A DNA stretch of 64,000 nucleotides from Pinus tabuliformis (lineage: Eukaryota > Streptophyta > Pinopsida > Pinales > Pinaceae). The stretch covers positions 821,477,503 through 821,541,502 of the forward strand of contig CM062819.1 of the NCBI GenBank assembly GCA_031772625.1, given 5' to 3'. The position numbers and the translations under genes were made by a program. A model generated the notes under the pieces. That model searched no databases and was not told the origin of the DNA. It was given only the letters and a program-made list of their open reading frames with translations. Positions 43,621-55,265 of this stretch are shown in pieces (positions within the stretch are counted from its first letter, which is position 1; every line of letters starts with the position of its first letter).

Positions 43621-44862
43621 AAATTCTAAAATTTAAAATAAAAGCAAAAAAACATTTAAAAATCTAAAAAGTTATAAAAAAAAATTAAGAAATAGAAAAA
43701 ATCATTTTTGTGACTATGAGATTACTAAGGAATTAAATCAACAGGACCTACACTTTTGCATCTAAAAAATTAAAGTCCTTTTGATTTTATTATTTTTGGT
43801 CACATTAAAGAATCTAATTTCTTCATTTTACACATTAAATTAATTACCTAAGGAATAATTAAAATGTTAATCTAAAGTTCCTTGGTGTCCTTTCGTGGTA
43901 GTGTTTTCTCCATGGTCAAGTGCGATTAATGTTTTGAAAATTATATTGGCTGTAGGAGAAAGATAATTAATTCTAGATCTAGGTTATTGAAGAAAATCAT
44001 TTTTAATCTAGAATCATTGCTTAGCAGTTAATTTTCATAATTCTTCATGGGATTTAATTGCTAGAACATATTGCAGATTTGGGTGTTTATATTTAATCGT
44101 TCATGATTATCACTATTCATCACCACATTATAAATTGCTATGGGTAACTTGTTTTTATTTAGTCTTTGGTTAATTGAATATAAAGGCACTGGTCTATAAT
44201 CATTTCCATTTTGTGGTTGTGTCTTGGTTGTGTTAATGTTTAATCTATTCATCTCAGTTAATCGGGACTCATTTACATTTGTCAAGTTGTCCATATTTAA
44301 GTCTCCTAGAGCCTGTGTTCCACAGGCTATTTTCATTCATTCACCTTACGGACTACCCACTTGACTTGTCTAGGAGAGAGTCTAAACAGAGTGAGTAAGG
44401 ATTAGAGTGACAGCCCTTACTCTGAGCGTTGTCGCGGTGCCTAGACACTTTGTGCGACAACAAACCCTATTAGGAGGTTTCAACCTCTAAGGGAGCAACA
44501 AATCCATGGTACATCCGTCAAATGGCAGGTGTCATGTGAAATGATGGTGGAACAGAGTGGGGCAACAGGGAAGGCTCCAAGCCACATGCCATGGTACAAG
44601 GGTAGCTATAATGAGGGAAGCCCACACATTGGGTGTATAGATGTAGGAGGGAGCAATTGTGGTACATGAGTTACCCCGACCTTTGTTTTTCCACCCTTCT
44701 TCATATGCCTTTTTGCCTTTTATTGATTTTTCTTTCTTTTAACTGCTCGGGGCTCCAAGGGATGAGAGCATGATGTGTATGATAAAGCAGTGATTACCCC
44801 TGAACATGGGGCAGTTCATCGCCCACCAGAGGTTGGGACAATAATGGGTTCCTTAATGATGA

Positions 44863-45993
44863 TGTTGATTTTGGGTAGCGTTGGATGTGTTCTAGCTCCA
44901 AAAGTTTGTGGAGGCGCTAGAACACATGAAATCTCCAAGCCCCAGAAACCATTTGGAGAAATTCCGCCTGAATGAGGAGTTATTAAAATAATTAATATTT
45001 TTAAACGTAGGAAAATAAAAATATTAATGGGTATTAAGAAGAATATGGGTGAGAAGCTTTTAGGTGATGAGGATCAAGTCTGTTTTAATCTTAGTCGTTG
45101 ATTAGGGACTTAATCTTGGTCGTTGACTCGTCAACAGGAAAAGTATAAGAGGATGCTTGAGGATCAGTTGGAGATACACCAAATGATCAGTCAATTCAAT
45201 TTTTCTAGCGCGAGGTTTGTTGAGAAAGTCGAATAGGTGATCTGAGTTGCAGCAGAGGGGTAGGGATAGTTGGGGTTGGAGGATCTTCTCCGGGACCCCG
45301 AATACTCAGCAGAGAGACGCAAAGATACACCAAAGGAGGCAACGCAGACCAAGGGAGGTAAACACTGGGCCAGGAGGGCCCACACATTGCTTGACGTAGT
45401 ACCAACACAGAGGAAGAGTTTCCCTCCTACAGAAGTTTGAATTCAGCGGGGAGCAGCAGGATCAATCGAGAAGGCTGACGTCAGAGCTCTAGGAGGCAGA
45501 GGAGGCAGCGCAAAGCTGACACAGTGTCTCAGAGTGCTCCACGTAGGCCCACGCAGCTACTGTGAAGGGGCAATGCAGTTGTAGCCAGGGATGGTCAGTC
45601 TAGTTGCTGGATCATAGGGATTTTGCCAGGTGAAGTGAGGTAATCTCACTTAGGTTTCTACCAATATATTTTATCTCTATAATTGGATAGCCGAGAGGGC
45701 ATTCGGAGTTGTATTCAGAACTATTGCTTAATAATAGAAAACCCTCAGAGATGCTGCATCGTTTTTCCCGCATTGGGTCTTTCTAGGGACGTTTGTCCAA
45801 AAATAATGGTTTCCCTTGTGTGTTTGTCTCATATCTATTTTATTTTATGATCTATATGTTAGTGTAGTCTGTAGTAGTGTTTTTTATTAGTGTTTAAATA
45901 ATTAAATAACTTTTTGAATGTAAAAACAAGTAGGAGATGATAAACCAGTGATTGTAGTAGGATTTTTGATGTGTAGATTCAGAAATTTTCACA
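44863..45993 (+). mobile_element. Solo Copia LTR in F2 (1131 bp)
   Basis: It starts TGTTGATTTTGGGTAGCG and ends AGAAATTTTCACA, the same family as the A, B and D LTRs. TSDs are gatga (44858-44862) and gatgc (45994-45998), 4 of 5 matching. The empty site can be compared with F1 near 14640-14680, where the flanks are continuous. No primer site or pol follows, so the internal part was lost by LTR-LTR recombination. Confidence 0.88.
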
Positions 45994-46757
45994 GATGCAT
46001 GGGGCACTCATAGGGGCCCTAGGAACTAGGGTGATGGCCATGATGATAGGGGCTAGAGTTCATGTTTGGCTTTTTCCCATGTGCTAAATTTTTATGTCCC
46101 AGCTATCTTTTGCATTTTATGGTACATTTCCTATTGTAAGTGGCCAAATTATCCTTTTAACTTTCTTTTAGTTGCACAACCTCCGCGACATCTTTCCAGG
46201 CCTGACCCAAAGTGTGGACAAGGGGAGGGGGAGGCTAACTCCTTGTGGACCCAATGGACAAATGTGGACCCAAATGGGAAAAGTGTGAAAAGGGGTTATA
46301 ATGAGTGGAGGGGAGTGATATATATGGTGTCGGGAAGTGGGACCATGCAACCAAAATCAAGGTTTCCCATGTAGTGCCACTCCTAAAGCTAGTAGCCAAT
46401 AGAGGAGATCCCATGGGACTAGGATACAAGATTAACCACCAAGTTGGGACAAGGGAACAAGAGTATAGACCAAGCCCATTCTTTCCGTCGAATCCCCCCA
46501 CTAATCCATGTCGAAATGTGTCCAAGAAAAGTAAGCATAAACACCCAATTACATAATGAAAATCCATACCTTCGGGGTTGGAAGGCCCACCTTCAAACAT
46601 ATGATCATAACAGATGGGCAAGGGCACATAATAGTTGGCTCAAGTGGCGAAGAATGGTGGCACATCGAGCTATCTGGTGGCTGCAAGGAGATGTCAACTG
46701 AAGACAAATCTAGGAGAAAATTCTCTTATAAGGGTCACCCACTAGTGGTAGGTAATA

Positions 46758-46855
46758 GACCCATTTGAAGTTTCCCCAAAAAATTTCGTTTAGGGCCTCA
46801 AAACAACTCTAGAAGTTTGAAACATGAAAACTGCCAAAATAGAAAATTGTCAAAA
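46758..46855 (-). repeat. C 3' LTR, piece 3
   Basis: GTTTCCCCAAAAAATTTCGTTTAGGGCCTC matches GTTTCCCCAAAAAACACCATTTAGGGCCTC at about 53545 in the right LTR, and the end (AACTGCCAAAATAG and onward) aligns to the right LTR end. It is followed by the C internal region. Confidence 0.78.
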
Positions 46856-46869
46856 TAAGAAAATTGTGT

Positions 46870-47440
46870 TGTGAGCCAATGGAATAGGGGGTGGCCATCA
46901 ATATCCTCTTGGATCAGTCCTCCCCACTTAAGAAGAAATGGTCTCCAATGTGTTGAGTGCCTCCATGAGATGGGGAAACTTCTATTGAACTTGGTCCCTA
47001 GTGAGCCACTTGCCTTGGTGCAGGAGCTGGCCTGCTTTGACAACCCGATATAGTTGGATCCTCTGTTGGCGAGTGTTCTTAATTTGTGTGTCCATGATTT
47101 GATTGATTGTTTCATGTTCAATGCAATCTAGGTTGAGCTATGTCAGTGTCAACTACTTTCCAATTTCCAATGTGTCTAATAATGGTGGAAAGTATGATTG
47201 AAGGTGGTCCACATTGAACATTAGGTGCAAGCCAAGGAATGGGGGGATACTTAGCTCAAAAGCATTGTCACCTACTGCCTTGGTTATGGTGTAAGATTCA
47301 TAGAGGAGTGGTTGAAGCTTCTGATGTGCCCCTACAAGTCATTCCTTCTACAAATGTAACCATACCTTATCTCCCACATGAAACTTGTGTGGAACCTGAT
47401 GTTGATCATGGTGTTGTTTGTACTTAGCATTGGCTTTGTG
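46870..47440 (-). pseudogene. C polyprotein C-terminal tail
   Basis: The minus-strand frame reads as the end of a Gypsy polyprotein: QLYRVVKAGQLLHQGKWLTRDQVQ, a stop, then KFPHLMEALNTLE, the position where chromodomain-like tails end in related elements. Stops are frequent. The N-terminal side (47120-47440) is badly degraded. Confidence 0.55.
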
Positions 47441-48355
47441 CAATATATCATGGACCTGCTAGTGGATGTGCCGAATTCATTAAATAAACTTGGTAGATTT
47501 TCTAGCATTAGATTGAACATGTGCAGATTCTACCTGGGTAGTTGCAAGGGGTAGTGCGACATCAATGGGACACAATGGTTGAAATCCCAAGCTCACTTGA
47601 AAGGGGTTGGGGGCAGTCGAGGTATGGATAGCTCCATTATAGCTATGTTGAACATAGGGGAGAATCTCATCCCATGTTCGTGGATGCTTGGAGTTGTACA
47701 TGCGTAAAATGTGCACGATCATCCTATTCACGACTTCTGTTTGGCCATCATTTTGTGGGTGGAAAGCAGTTGACCTGGTGAGCTTGGTGTCCAACAATGA
47801 CCAAAGGCTCGACTAGAATGTACTTAGGAATCTATTATCCTGATCTCATATGATGGTTTGCAGGATCCCAAAATGTACCCACATTTGTTAGAAGAAGATC
47901 TTCGCAATGGCTTCTACTATGATACTCTTCTTGCAAGCAGCTAGAATTCCCATCTTAGAAAATCTATCAATGACCACAGGTACACAGTCATCACCATTGC
48001 TTGGTAGAAGGAAGGCCAGACATATAGTCCATCAAGATGGATTCCCAAGGTCGGTTAGGAGTAAGCAGAGATGTGTATAGTCCTTGCTTCTTAATGGTTG
48101 GTTTGGCGATGGTGCAAGCAATGCAGGACCTGATATACTTGCCAGCATCCTATCAAAATTTTGGCCAATAAAAATACTCCTGCAGTACTACCACTATCTT
48201 CTCCACACCAAAGTGCCCTACGATCCAATTGTAATGCACCTCCCAGATCAGCTTAGCACACTCGCTTGAAGGAACGCAAAGGCGTCCCAAGTAGCACAAC
48301 AGTCCATCTTGAATGTGGAAGTCTGGAACTAGTTTGCCAGTCATCAACATCTTGT
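47441..48355 (-). pseudogene. C integrase
   Basis: The Gypsy integrase has an H2C2 zinc-binding part (HYNWIVGHFG and, after YFYWPKF, CIACT) near 48150-48290, and a DDE core. The first Asp is in LMDYMSGLP and the Glu in HPQNDGQTEVVNR (47480-47797 frame), followed by RMYNSKHPRTWDEILPYVQH. Stops and frameshifts break it into at least two open pieces. Confidence 0.8.
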
Positions 48356-49720
48356 AGGTGGTAGTGAATTCTAAGTCATTGTCATATAACTACGGCCATC
48401 TAGAAGTCTCGTGCCCACAAGAGTTGAGAACTATGTTCAGCGCCACAATCGGGGGCCGACTGAAGCAATTTCCAACGTGATTGATGCTACCCTTCTTGTA
48501 TTTAATGTTCAAATGAAATTGTTGCAAGTATATGGACCATTTTTTATGGCGATCATTCTGCAACTTCCCTTGTGTTTATATAAAGTGAAGAGTTCAGTGA
48601 TCCATGTCAATGATCATCTCCTTTTCCAAAATATAACGTTTCCATTACCAGCGCTATACGATGGAATACATTTCCTTATCATAGGTGGGGTATCTTCGAA
48701 TAGTATCAAAGAGTGTCTCACTGTGATAGGCCATTGAATTCCCTTGTTGAGTGAGGACTGCACCTATAGCATAGTCAGAGACATTTGTCTCAATCTCAAA
48801 TGGTTGTTGCAGGTCTAGTAGGGCGAGTACCGGTGCAAAGCAAAGGCGGTGTTTCAATTCAATGAATTCCTTCTATTATGACTTGGACCAAAAAGCTTTG
48901 TTTTTGCTCTGCCCTTGGTAACTTGACTTAAGGGCCAAGTGATATGAGAGAACCCCAACATGAATCTTTGATAGAAATTAGAAAAGCCCAAGAAGCTACG
49001 AAACTTTGTTAAAGTCATCAGGGTCGGCCAATCCCAAATAGCTTGGATCTTAGCTAGATTCACATGCACACCTTGCTCATCAATAACATAACCCAAATAT
49101 TGGACCTTGTCCATGATAAAGGAGCATTTTGCCAAGTTAGCAGATAGCTTGTGTTCTCGCAAAGTGTGAAGGACCTGCCAAATATGTTGTAAGTGCTCTA
49201 CCCAACTCTTGCTGAAGATGAGGATATCATCCAGATATACAACAACAACTGAGTTGGTGAAAGGCTACAAGATGTCATCGATCAGCCTCATGAAAGTTGC
49301 GAGGGTATTCCTCAAACCGAAGGGAATGACAAACCACTCAATAAGACCCTCCTTGGAATTGAAGGTGGTCTTCCATACATCCACAAGTTTTATTGGCACT
49401 TGGTGATAGCCATATTTCAAATCAATCTTGCTAAAGTACTTGCCCCCCTTGAGTTGGTCAAGAACGTCAAAATCCGCGGAATCGGGTATATGTTCCTAAC
49501 TGTGATTTTGTTCATATCCCAATAATTAATGCAGAGTCTCCAAGGTCCCATCCTTATTTTGTAAAAGCACAATTTGGGCTCCCACAAGGTGAGGAACTTG
49601 GTCAAATGCTCCATTTTTGTAGTAACTCCTAGATTTGCCACTTTATTTCCTCGTTTTCCAAAAGAGAGCAACGGTAGATTGGCCTATTAGGTAGAGGTCT
49701 GTCGAGGGTCAAATTGATCG
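48356..49720 (-). pseudogene. C reverse transcriptase and RNase H
   Basis: RT blocks on the minus strand are INYWDMNKITVRNIYPIPRI, a degenerate finger/palm, then VVVYLDD with YLDD at 49226-49237, then KLSANLAKCSFIMDKVQYLG and FRSFLGFSNFYQRF. RNase H follows with FEIETNVSDYAIGAVLTQQG near 48790 and YDKEMYSIV. This order (RT, RNase H, then integrase) marks the Gypsy class. The frame has several stops. Confidence 0.84.
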
Positions 49721-50275
49721 AATGCTTGACCTGAAAGTGTAAAGATACCCCCTTGGGTGAGGAGAAGATGTCCTTGTATTCTTCCATGACCTTATCCACT
49801 TACTTCTGCTGCACAAAGGAGCCCTTTTTGGAGGCCATGGATGTGGCCATGATCTTCCCCTTACTTTGAGAGTGAATCAGGAAAAAAACAAATTTCCCAG
49901 TCTGAAAGATGATCTTACTGCATTTCTTAGTAGAGATCAAATAAGTCGCATTAACCAAGGCTACCTTTGGTATCCTATATAGTTTTTTGCCCAAAGTAAT
50001 AATAAGAGTACGAGGTCTAGACTCATACATAGCATGACGTTTCCACAAGTATGGTTGGCAAAAAAAAACATCACAAACTTCAAGGGGAGAAACCTCACAC
50101 TATACCTCGTCTGTGAAAGGCTTGATGCTATAGGGAAGGCGACACTATTCACTGACACGGAGATCTCGCCCTTAGTGGAACCACTTGATGGTGCATGGCT
50201 ATGGGTGTGGTATTGTCAGCAGGCCCAATTCCTTAATGACCTCTGCTGAGATGAGGTTTTTTTACTCCCACTATC
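49721..50275 (-). pseudogene. C protease region
   Basis: The protease signature DSGS is encoded at 50264-50275 (minus strand), followed after a frameshift by LISAEVIKELGL. An 82-codon open frame (49800-50048) covers the sequence between protease and RT. The stops are mostly TAG/TGA. Confidence 0.65.
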
Positions 50276-51486
50276 AATAATGAGACACAGTAGAGCACCC
50301 TTCACCCACATTTGTGAGTGGAAGAGATGCTCACCTTCCTCCGAATCTTTGGGCTCACTTTTTTGCATATTGGTGGTGGAAACGGTGGCATTAGGTTTTG
50401 CATCAATGATTGTTTCCCCTTGTTGGGTTCTAGTTCAAAGTCAGAACCTACATCTGACTTTGAAGCGTTTAGCTCAACCACCAGTGATTGCTTTGCGCAA
50501 CATTCATTTGGGATGAGTGGGACCCTTATGGAACTCACACCACTTTCTGGTGTCTTTCTTCATCTTCCCATTACTATTCTTTGCTTATGGCTTCGATGGG
50601 TTGTCTTGGGGTGTTCCACCCTGGATCTATCCTTTGTTTTATGGTTTGGGGTGCGCTTTCCCTGCTTCAGATTCGCAGATTCAACGTCTCGCTTCTTCTG
50701 TTTAAATTTTTGCTCGATTTTGACAACATATCGGTATACTGCGCCAAGCGAGGAAATGTCCAGGAACTTCATTTCTGTCTGGATGTATTTGTGCAAACAA
50801 CCACAGTACTTGAGCACCAGATGTTGAACAAAGTCCTTAATACCTAGCTTCGTGCATAGGGAATGAAAGATATTCGAGAATTTTGGCACTTCTTGGTCCC
50901 TTTCCTACCGTAGGGTGGCCCATTTTATGAACTTGTCTTCATAGTTTCCAACAGGGTAATATTGTGCCCTAACAACATCCCTAAAAGAGTTCCAAGAGAG
51001 TGTGACTGCAAATCATGGGGATTCCTCTATGGCCCTTTACTCATAATAAGTTTCCCACCAGGTCTTAACATGGGGAACGACCTTAAGGAGTGCAAAAGCA
51101 ATCTTTTCTCTATTGGAAAAATTATGGACCGAAAATATCCTTCCAGCAAATTTAACCATTTATCTAGAGCATCTGCATCTATCTGGCCTTTAAATATAGG
51201 AATATAAAAATTAACTTGTACCTTAAAAGAGGTGGCACCTCTGAAGTGGTTGTTGGATGAAGATGCGTCACCTTCTGGGAAAAATTATCCATCATCTCGT
51301 TCCTTTGTCACTTGAGGGCTTCTTCGTGCAACAATTTGAAAAGATCTCCTAATCCCTCATCTTTCTTTTCTTCCACCATGGGAAGTCATCGAGGTGAGTT
51401 TTGAAAGGGCTCAAGAAGTTCGAGTCCCAATTCCTTATACCCCGACCTTGTTGGGGACATGCATAGAAAAACAAAGAAAGAGCAGA
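50276..51486 (-). pseudogene. C gag
   Basis: Minus-strand open pieces at 50302-50538 and 50560-50889 carry a Gag-like region with LCTKLGIKDFVQHLVLKYCG and a basic stretch (KQKKRD, KRTPNHKTKDRSR). The N-terminal part, near 50890-51480, is decayed. I see no clear zinc knuckle. Position between primer site and protease supports the call. Confidence 0.65.
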
Positions 51487-51500
51487 CCTCTCTGATACCA
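51487..51500 (-). other. C primer binding site
   Basis: On the minus strand TGGTATCAGAGAGG matches the Met-tRNA-type primer site at its first ten bases. One base separates it from the LTR end at 51502. Confidence 0.75.
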
Positions 51501-51501
51501 C

Positions 51502-51790
51502 TGATCCAAATTTAAGAAGAGAACAAAATGAAATATAGATTTAAAATCAAACACAAAGATACAATGAAATTGAACTTAAATTAATAAATAGAAATGTTGA
51601 AACTATTTACATGCAAAATGAAAGCAAACTAGTTCAAATCATGGTGGCTTATCTCTGAGTAGAGATGTGATGGATACGTGCCTTCTTGAACTATGTTACA
51701 ATGCAAAGGCCTTTTTATCATGAAGAAACAATGAGAAACCTTAAACATCCAAAACCCTAACCCTAGGAGATGAAGCGCCAAAGGCGCCCA
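51502..51790 (-). repeat. C 5' LTR, inner piece
   Basis: It starts TGATCCAAATTTAAGAAG on the plus strand (LTR end in the element's orientation) and aligns to 12618-12920. It is interrupted at about 51790 by the hAT-like element. Confidence 0.85.
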
Positions 51791-53390
51791 ATAGGGTTGC
51801 GGGGGAGCGCTCCCCCCCTCAAATATGCTCATGAAGTACACTCCCTTCGGGAGCACATCGGGAGCGACTGCAGGAGCACACTCGAAATTCACTCCCTAAA
51901 AATTTTGCTCCCTAGCTTTTTTTGCCAAAAAAAAATTGCAAACACGTTCCAAACGCAAATATTTTTCAAAGAAATAAATTTTTTTGAGTGGGACAGTCTA
52001 ATGATCAATCCTATGGCTCTAATATTGATATACAATTCATGGTAATGTTAAATTCTTAAAGTAAAAGTGATATTCTCCTTTATCTTTCATTTTCTAAATT
52101 TTTAACATTACCATGAAATGCCTCAAGATGTTTGAGAGTGGTCCTGACCTCATTGGATTTCATATGGAGAAGTTAAATTTTAGATCTCACTCAAAATCTA
52201 GCAAACTTTCAGTTTTTCAGGATTTCAAGATTGGGGAGATTGCAATGTTTCTATTAGATTTTGTCATGTACTAGGGTATGGAACTCGTATTTAATCAAGA
52301 GCACCAATCCCTCTATGTACCTTGATATTAGTGACATTGGTTGTCGAACTCCTCTATCATGACCCTACTAAAAATGTACCCATCACTCAAACAAAATATT
52401 GAATTGACATGCTACATTTTTTCTATCTTAAGTTAATGTTTAGAGGATGATATTAATGACAAAGATCCCAAGATAGGCAATGATTTTGATGATATGCAGG
52501 TATTTATTACAGTGTGATTTTTTTGGATGCTAGAGGCCATCTAAAGCCTGCTTGTTGATGTATTTTCAGTTCAGATATGGATTGCACTCAATGTTATTTT
52601 GGTTATGTGCACCCTTACATGCTATATAAATCAAAACTTGTAACTTGTGGACCTGTGGTTGATGAAGATTGTAGCTACTAGATGATTGATGTTATATGGT
52701 TTAATCCATGTTTTTATGCTTTTTATAACTAATTCATCATTCTACATGCTTTCTCAGAAATTAGACATTTCTCGTGGCGGCAAGAGGCCCAAGCATTAGC
52801 AATAGATAATAGATTTACTTGTCTTTTCTAGTTTCTAGTAGTTTTTATAATTGTTGACTCTTTCATATTTATTACGATGTTATTTGTAAACAATATATGA
52901 CAATTTAAGTTTGAAGTTTGAAGTTGGTAATTATAACTCATTGGTAATGAATTATGAATATAATGCTTCATGAAACTTGAAAGTTGAAACATTTCATTTC
53001 ATGTTACATAATCTTTGTTATCATTTGGTTACTTGGTAATGGTAATGGTTACAAGTACAAGTTACAACATTAGTGATCAATGATGGTAAATGTTATATAT
53101 CGAATTTTGAAAGCTTGAAACTTTAAGATTGACGAATCATGAGACTCGATATGTTGTATGTTACTAACTTGTTGACATGGTTGATGAAGATTATAACTTC
53201 TAGATGATTGATGTTGTATGGTTCAATCCATATTTTTATGCTTTTTATATCTAATTCATCATTCTACATGCTTTTGTTGACATATATTCATCAAAATATA
53301 TAAAAATATATATTGTATAAAAATTTGCTCCCGCACCAAGAACTTTTGAAAATGTCGCTCCCCGCTCCCACTTCCAAGCAACCTTGCTAT
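51791..53390. mobile_element. hAT-like element (about 1.6 kb) in the C 5' LTR
   Basis: It splits an LTR whose uninterrupted form is at 12890-12920. The ends are inverted: ATAGGGTTGCGGGGGAGCG at the left and, in reverse complement, ATAGCAAGGTTGCTTGGAAG at the right. Candidate 8-bp duplications are ggcgccca and gggcccca (6 of 8). The ends resemble those of the MITE at 14246. The interior is AT-rich; two direct repeats of about 100 bp lie at 52657-52755 and 53176-53275. No transposase frame survives, although GNDFDDMQ near 52480 hints at decayed coding. Confidence 0.65.
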
Positions 53391-53629
53391 GGGCCCCAAT
53401 GGGGTAAGTTGGAACATCAACTTCCCGGGGTTGTAACTTTGGCATACGATCTTTGTTTGACGTGCATGATAGACCATTAAAAAGGTCTATCTGAGGAGAA
53501 CAAATTTTGACTATAGTTGTTAATCATAGACTGCCATATTCCTGTTTCCCCAAAAAACACCATTTAGGGCCTCAAACGGCTCTAAAATTTCAGGACCTGA
53601 AAACTGTCAAAAATATAAAACTGCCAACA
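53391..53629 (-). repeat. C 5' LTR, outer piece
   Basis: It continues the C LTR and matches the left pieces 2 and 3 (GTAAGTTGGAACATCAACTT and CCCCAAAAAACACCATTTAGG). It ends GCCAACA at 53629. Confidence 0.8.
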
Positions 53630-54014
53630 AGTCCAAGCTCGTGGGTGTCTCGTCTGGTAGGTTTGTTTTATCCACCTAAGCTCTATTATTCTCTCAAGTC
53701 TCCATTTTTCCTAGGTGTGAAATTTTTTGTTATCCCGACAATTCGTCACTCTTGACTTCTTGTTTATATTCTCAGGATTCTTCCATGGCCCCTGGCTCAC
53801 TTCAATCTATTTGTTCCCTTGTTGTGAATCCACGAGAAAGATTTGAAGATAGGTTGGCCTCCCATGGTGTCGCTCCTTCCTTTTGTCTGAATTTTGACCA
53901 CTCTATATATGTTTGTTTCTTTTGTGCTTCTTTTCACTGCCCTATCATCATCCCTTTGAATCCCCAAGCCCTATCCTCTTTGACACATGACCCCCTCTCT
54001 CCACATCATCAATT
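53630..54014 (+). other. Unassigned upstream of a coiled-coil ORF
   Basis: An open frame of 89 codons (53752-54021) starts here in a different frame from the following coiled-coil ORF. I recognise no domain. It may be the upstream part of the same decayed gene or element. Confidence 0.3.
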
Positions 54015-54240
54015 ATGCTGACCAAAAAAGGAAACTCAGTCGTTGTTGGGGGAAACAGTATATGTAAAGTATGCAATCAACAAATTGGAGCCCTTCAGTT
54101 GGAGAATATGGACATCAACTAGAAACTTCACCAGAATATGACTTCTTCCATCTCTCTCATGGAGGAAATTCAGTCCCTAAAAGACAAGACGAGCCATCAA
54201 GATGACAAAATTGATGCACTTCGATGACAAATTGAGGACA
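54015..54240 (+). pseudogene. Coiled-coil ORF of unknown origin, part 1
   Basis: From the ATG at 54015 the frame has a C-x2-C pair (ICKVC), then a heptad-like coiled-coil region: QIGALQLENMDIN, SLMEEIQSLKDKTSHQDDKI, DALR, a stop and QIEDI. Two in-frame stops (TAG, TGA) are present. It is cut by K3 at 54240, and the same frame resumes at 58703. I do not recognise the protein; it could be a host gene or part of a retroelement. Confidence 0.45.
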
Positions 54241-55257
54241 TATTGATCATGTACATGTCAACAGTCTAGGAAGCAGGGTATATAGCAGCAAATCAAAATT
54301 TTTAAGTCAATGTCATCATTGTAATCCCAAATTCTACAAAATTATTCTAAATGATTCTAGTATGACTATTAAGCAATGTAACAACACCTATGTAAGCCTA
54401 TGATTCTTCTCAAAGGGTTTCATCCTAGGGAGTTTTTTAAACTCCACAAATTATGTGTGTTTGTAAAAACAGATAATTGGCAGAGTTTTTCTCCCAGATA
54501 TACCCCAAAGCTAAAGTGGAACTCATTGACGAGGTCTTAGGTGAGTCCTAGTGTTTATCAAGTCTATGTATTTTTCATACTAGATCATGTGTCTTGTCGC
54601 AAAATTTGGTTGAGTCTCAAGAGTTTATGTCTATGTGTATTTCCCCTTCTAAGGGTTGATATTGTAATATTTTGATGTAAAAGTGTTATCTAGGAATATT
54701 TTTGGTGAATGGTTCCTCATAATTAGAACACCATTACCAAAATATTTTTTAGATACACTTAGAGGGTGGAAACATAATTAATCCCCTCTTGAGTCTTTTT
54801 ATTTTCTAGCAAAAATAAAAATTAGATTATCCAAAAAATAAAATGAAGGGAAATTTAATTACCCTCCAAGTGGGAAAATCATCAAAAAATTATTTGAGGC
54901 TTTGTTCAAAAGAAAAAATTCAAGTCAAAGATAAAATGCTTCATTCCAAAGGCAAAGGGACCCGGTCTAGAAATTCGTTGGGGCAGAAAAGAACATTTTC
55001 CTAGCAGTTCGAATTTTTTGGACCAAGCAGAGAATTATTTTGCACAAGTAAGGATAATTCTATTTTTTTGAGTTCCTCCATGTGGTCTAGAAGTCAAATT
55101 TTCACCCCTCCAACATAGTGAACAAAGAAGGTCGAATTATTTTGGAGATTTATGCCAGCTAATCAAGGGTTCGAATTTTTTTAGACAAGGACCAAGCCAT
55201 GGATTGGGCTACTAGCCGTTATTTCCACTTGGAGGGGTCATTCCCTTTCATTTTTTC

Positions 55258-55265
55258 TATATAAG
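55258..55265 (+). promoter_or_regulatory. TATA box of K3
   Basis: TATATAAG is followed about 100 bp downstream by an AATAAAA and by the family-conserved CTTTGGGGTT. It sets the sense direction of the K family. Confidence 0.5.

Larger units (their letters stand above)
40852..44462 (+). mobile_element. K2: very long LTR, probable solo LTR (3.61 kb)
   Basis: It begins AGTTGACCACTATG (terminal T mutated) and ends TGTGCGACAACA. TSDs are gaccc (40847-40851) and aaccc (44463-44467), 4 of 5 matching. The outer parts match K1 in reverse complement; the middle (about 42.9-43.9 kb) differs and holds a pyrimidine-rich island and a T-rich tract. Five AGATCT palindromes lie between 42365 and 42598. No retrotransposon domain is present. 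Confidence 0.78.
38645..46757 (-). mobile_element. F2: second very long LTR of family F, holding K2 and a solo Copia LTR
   Basis: Reverse complement of the F1 family: the left end TGTTGCCACACAATCTAGCAGGGG matches the F1 right end, and the right end (GGTAATA) matches the F1 start TGTTACC with substitutions. Alignment is visible through the middle, for example the TATTTATA at 39991-39998 and the GTGGGCTTGTCAC block near 40085. Without K2 and the solo LTR it is about 3.36 kb. Flanking 5-mers gcctc and gaccc match poorly. It has no internal domain. Open frames in it are non-coding shadows. Confidence 0.72.
12618..53629 (-). mobile_element. Ty3/Gypsy element C, host of the insertion nest
   Basis: This old minus-strand Gypsy element has its 5' LTR at the right (51502-53629) and its 3' LTR at the left, broken into three pieces (12618-12927, 38572-38644, 46758-46855). 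The pieces are recognised because their text continues across the insertions and matches the right LTR. The internal region (46856-51501, about 4.65 kb) has gag, protease, RT, RNase H and integrase in Gypsy order. Removing the inserted elements leaves about 5.6 kb. No clear 5-bp TSD was found at the outer edges (cacac left, agtcc right). Confidence 0.8.

Noticed and set aside
46235-46627. 130-codon minus-strand frame in F2
   Set aside because: The matching region in F1 has a similar DNA sequence but no conserved reading frame; treated as LTR.
50318-50827. 169-codon plus-strand frame
   Set aside because: It is the antisense shadow of element C gag on the minus strand.
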